Source: Candidatus Dadabacteria bacterium
GTDB lineage: Bacteria > Desulfobacterota_D > UBA1144 > Nemesobacterales > CSP1-2
Length of the DNA stretch: 13,947 nucleotides
Reading direction: 5' to 3'
Assembly (NCBI GenBank): GCA_022615255.1
Contig: JAKEHC010000093.1
Location: 1-13,947, forward strand
Below the pieces are notes generated by a model that was not told the origin of the DNA, did not search any database, and saw nothing but the letters and a program-made list of their open reading frames with translations. The translations under genes and the position numbers were made by a program. Numbering within the stretch: the stretch's first letter is position 1; each line of letters opens with the position of its first letter. Positions 13,463 through 13,947 of the stretch are shown piece by piece.

Positions 13463-13947
13463 ATGGAACTTACGGAAAACGCATTAAAGGTTTTGAAGGC
13501 ACGTTATCTCTTGAAGGATGAAAAGGGGGATGTAATAGAATCGCCCGAAGATATGTTCAGGCGCGTTGCCCATAATATAGCTAAGGTTGAAGGACTCTAT
13601 AATGAGGATACTGGTTATTGGGAGGAGCGGTTTTTCAATTTGATGACCTCTTTAAAATTTCTTCCCAATTCTCCTGCCCTTATGAACGCCGGAAAATCCA
13701 TCGGACAGCTTGCTGCGTGTTTTGTTCTTCCAGTGGAGGACTCCATGAAGAGTATATTCGATACATTAAAGAACGCAGCGTTGATACTCCAGAGCGGTGG
13801 CGGAACGGGCTTTTCCTTTTCCAACCTTAGGCCTAAGTCAGACATAGTAAGGTCAACAGGGGGAATTGCCAGCGGTCCCGTATCTTTTATGAAGATTTAC
13901 AATACTGCTACAGAGGTGATAAAGCAGGGTGGGGCGAGGCGCGGGGC
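13463..13947 (+). CDS. nrdJ: Ribonucleoside-diphosphate reductase, adenosylcobalamin-dependent, class II (3' partial)
   Basis: ATG 13463 opens a frame that runs to the window end (161 complete codons). MELTENALKVLKARYLLKDEKGDVIESPEDMFRRVA is the typical NrdJ N-terminus. FLPNSPALMNAG (about 71-82) is the substrate-binding loop, GQLAACFVLP carries the first redox-active Cys (about residue 89), and SGGGTGFSFSNLRP (about 113-126) follows. The enzyme makes deoxynucleotides with a B12-generated radical and needs no oxygen. The radical-site Cys and C-terminal Cys pair lie beyond the window. No SD precedes the ATG; CATAAT/TAATAT at 13446-13453 could be a -10 giving a near-leaderless mRNA. The 258-nt gap upstream shows no clear NrdR box or cobalamin riboswitch. 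Confidence 0.93.
   Translation, partial: MELTENALKVLKARYLLKDEKGDVIESPEDMFRRVAHNIAKVEGLYNEDTGYWEERFFNLMTSLKFLPNSPALMNAGKSIGQLAACFVLPVEDSMKSIFDTLKNAALILQSGGGTGFSFSNLRPKSDIVRSTGGIASGPVSFMKIYNTATEVIKQGGARRG

Overview
The window looks like a chromosomal segment of a Gram-negative bacterium. It encodes a lipoprotein, two predicted outer-membrane beta-barrels ending in Phe, a Tat-exported cupredoxin and the start of an adenosylcobalamin-dependent (class II) ribonucleotide reductase. Sampled lines of the stress-gene region run about 38-42% G+C. Short palindromic repeats of the 'TCATTGCGAGCGAAG' type recur. This would fit a Desulfobacterota, Nitrospirota or Dadabacteria-like lineage, but no rRNA or other marker fixes the taxonomy, so this is a guess. 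No tRNA, rRNA, CRISPR array, transposase or phage gene is visible.

Layout. (1) 1-4048, + strand: cell-envelope and orphan genes. These are the end of a repeat-built YY/PP-rich protein, a small Cys-rich lipoprotein, a signal-peptide remnant, two predicted outer-membrane barrels, and an 81-aa orphan. Palindromic repeats lie between them, and one sits just before the second barrel gene, whose start is unclear. (2) 4064-10110, - strand: a stress cluster read right to left as DUF2267, tandem UspA, Hsp20 (followed by a strong terminator), DUF2934, tandem UspA, tandem UspA, and a fused APH-like/P-loop kinase. (3) 10111-10420: palindromic repeats and no gene. (4) 10421-13204: a block of visibly higher G+C (about 47-60% in sampled lines). 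It holds an ECF sigma factor (-) diverging from a two-gene exported operon (+; a His-rich periplasmic protein and a Tat cupredoxin), followed by a chlorite dismutase family hemoprotein. (5) 13463-end: the N-terminus of NrdJ, cut by the window edge.

The most interesting signal is the sigma/cupredoxin intergenic region. Both directions carry the same promoter-like motif, TGTAACC-N17-TCTATWTA, with identical spacing. The two copies of the -35-like box form an inverted repeat. The simplest reading is an autoregulated ECF sigma factor that also drives the exported cupredoxin operon. No anti-sigma gene lies beside it. The downstream Cld-family protein keeps the residues that mark true chlorite dismutases (proximal His, distal Arg, Trp/Lys) and has an N-terminal export-like segment. 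Block 4 may therefore be an acquired extracytoplasmic oxidant-response module, but that function is inferred.
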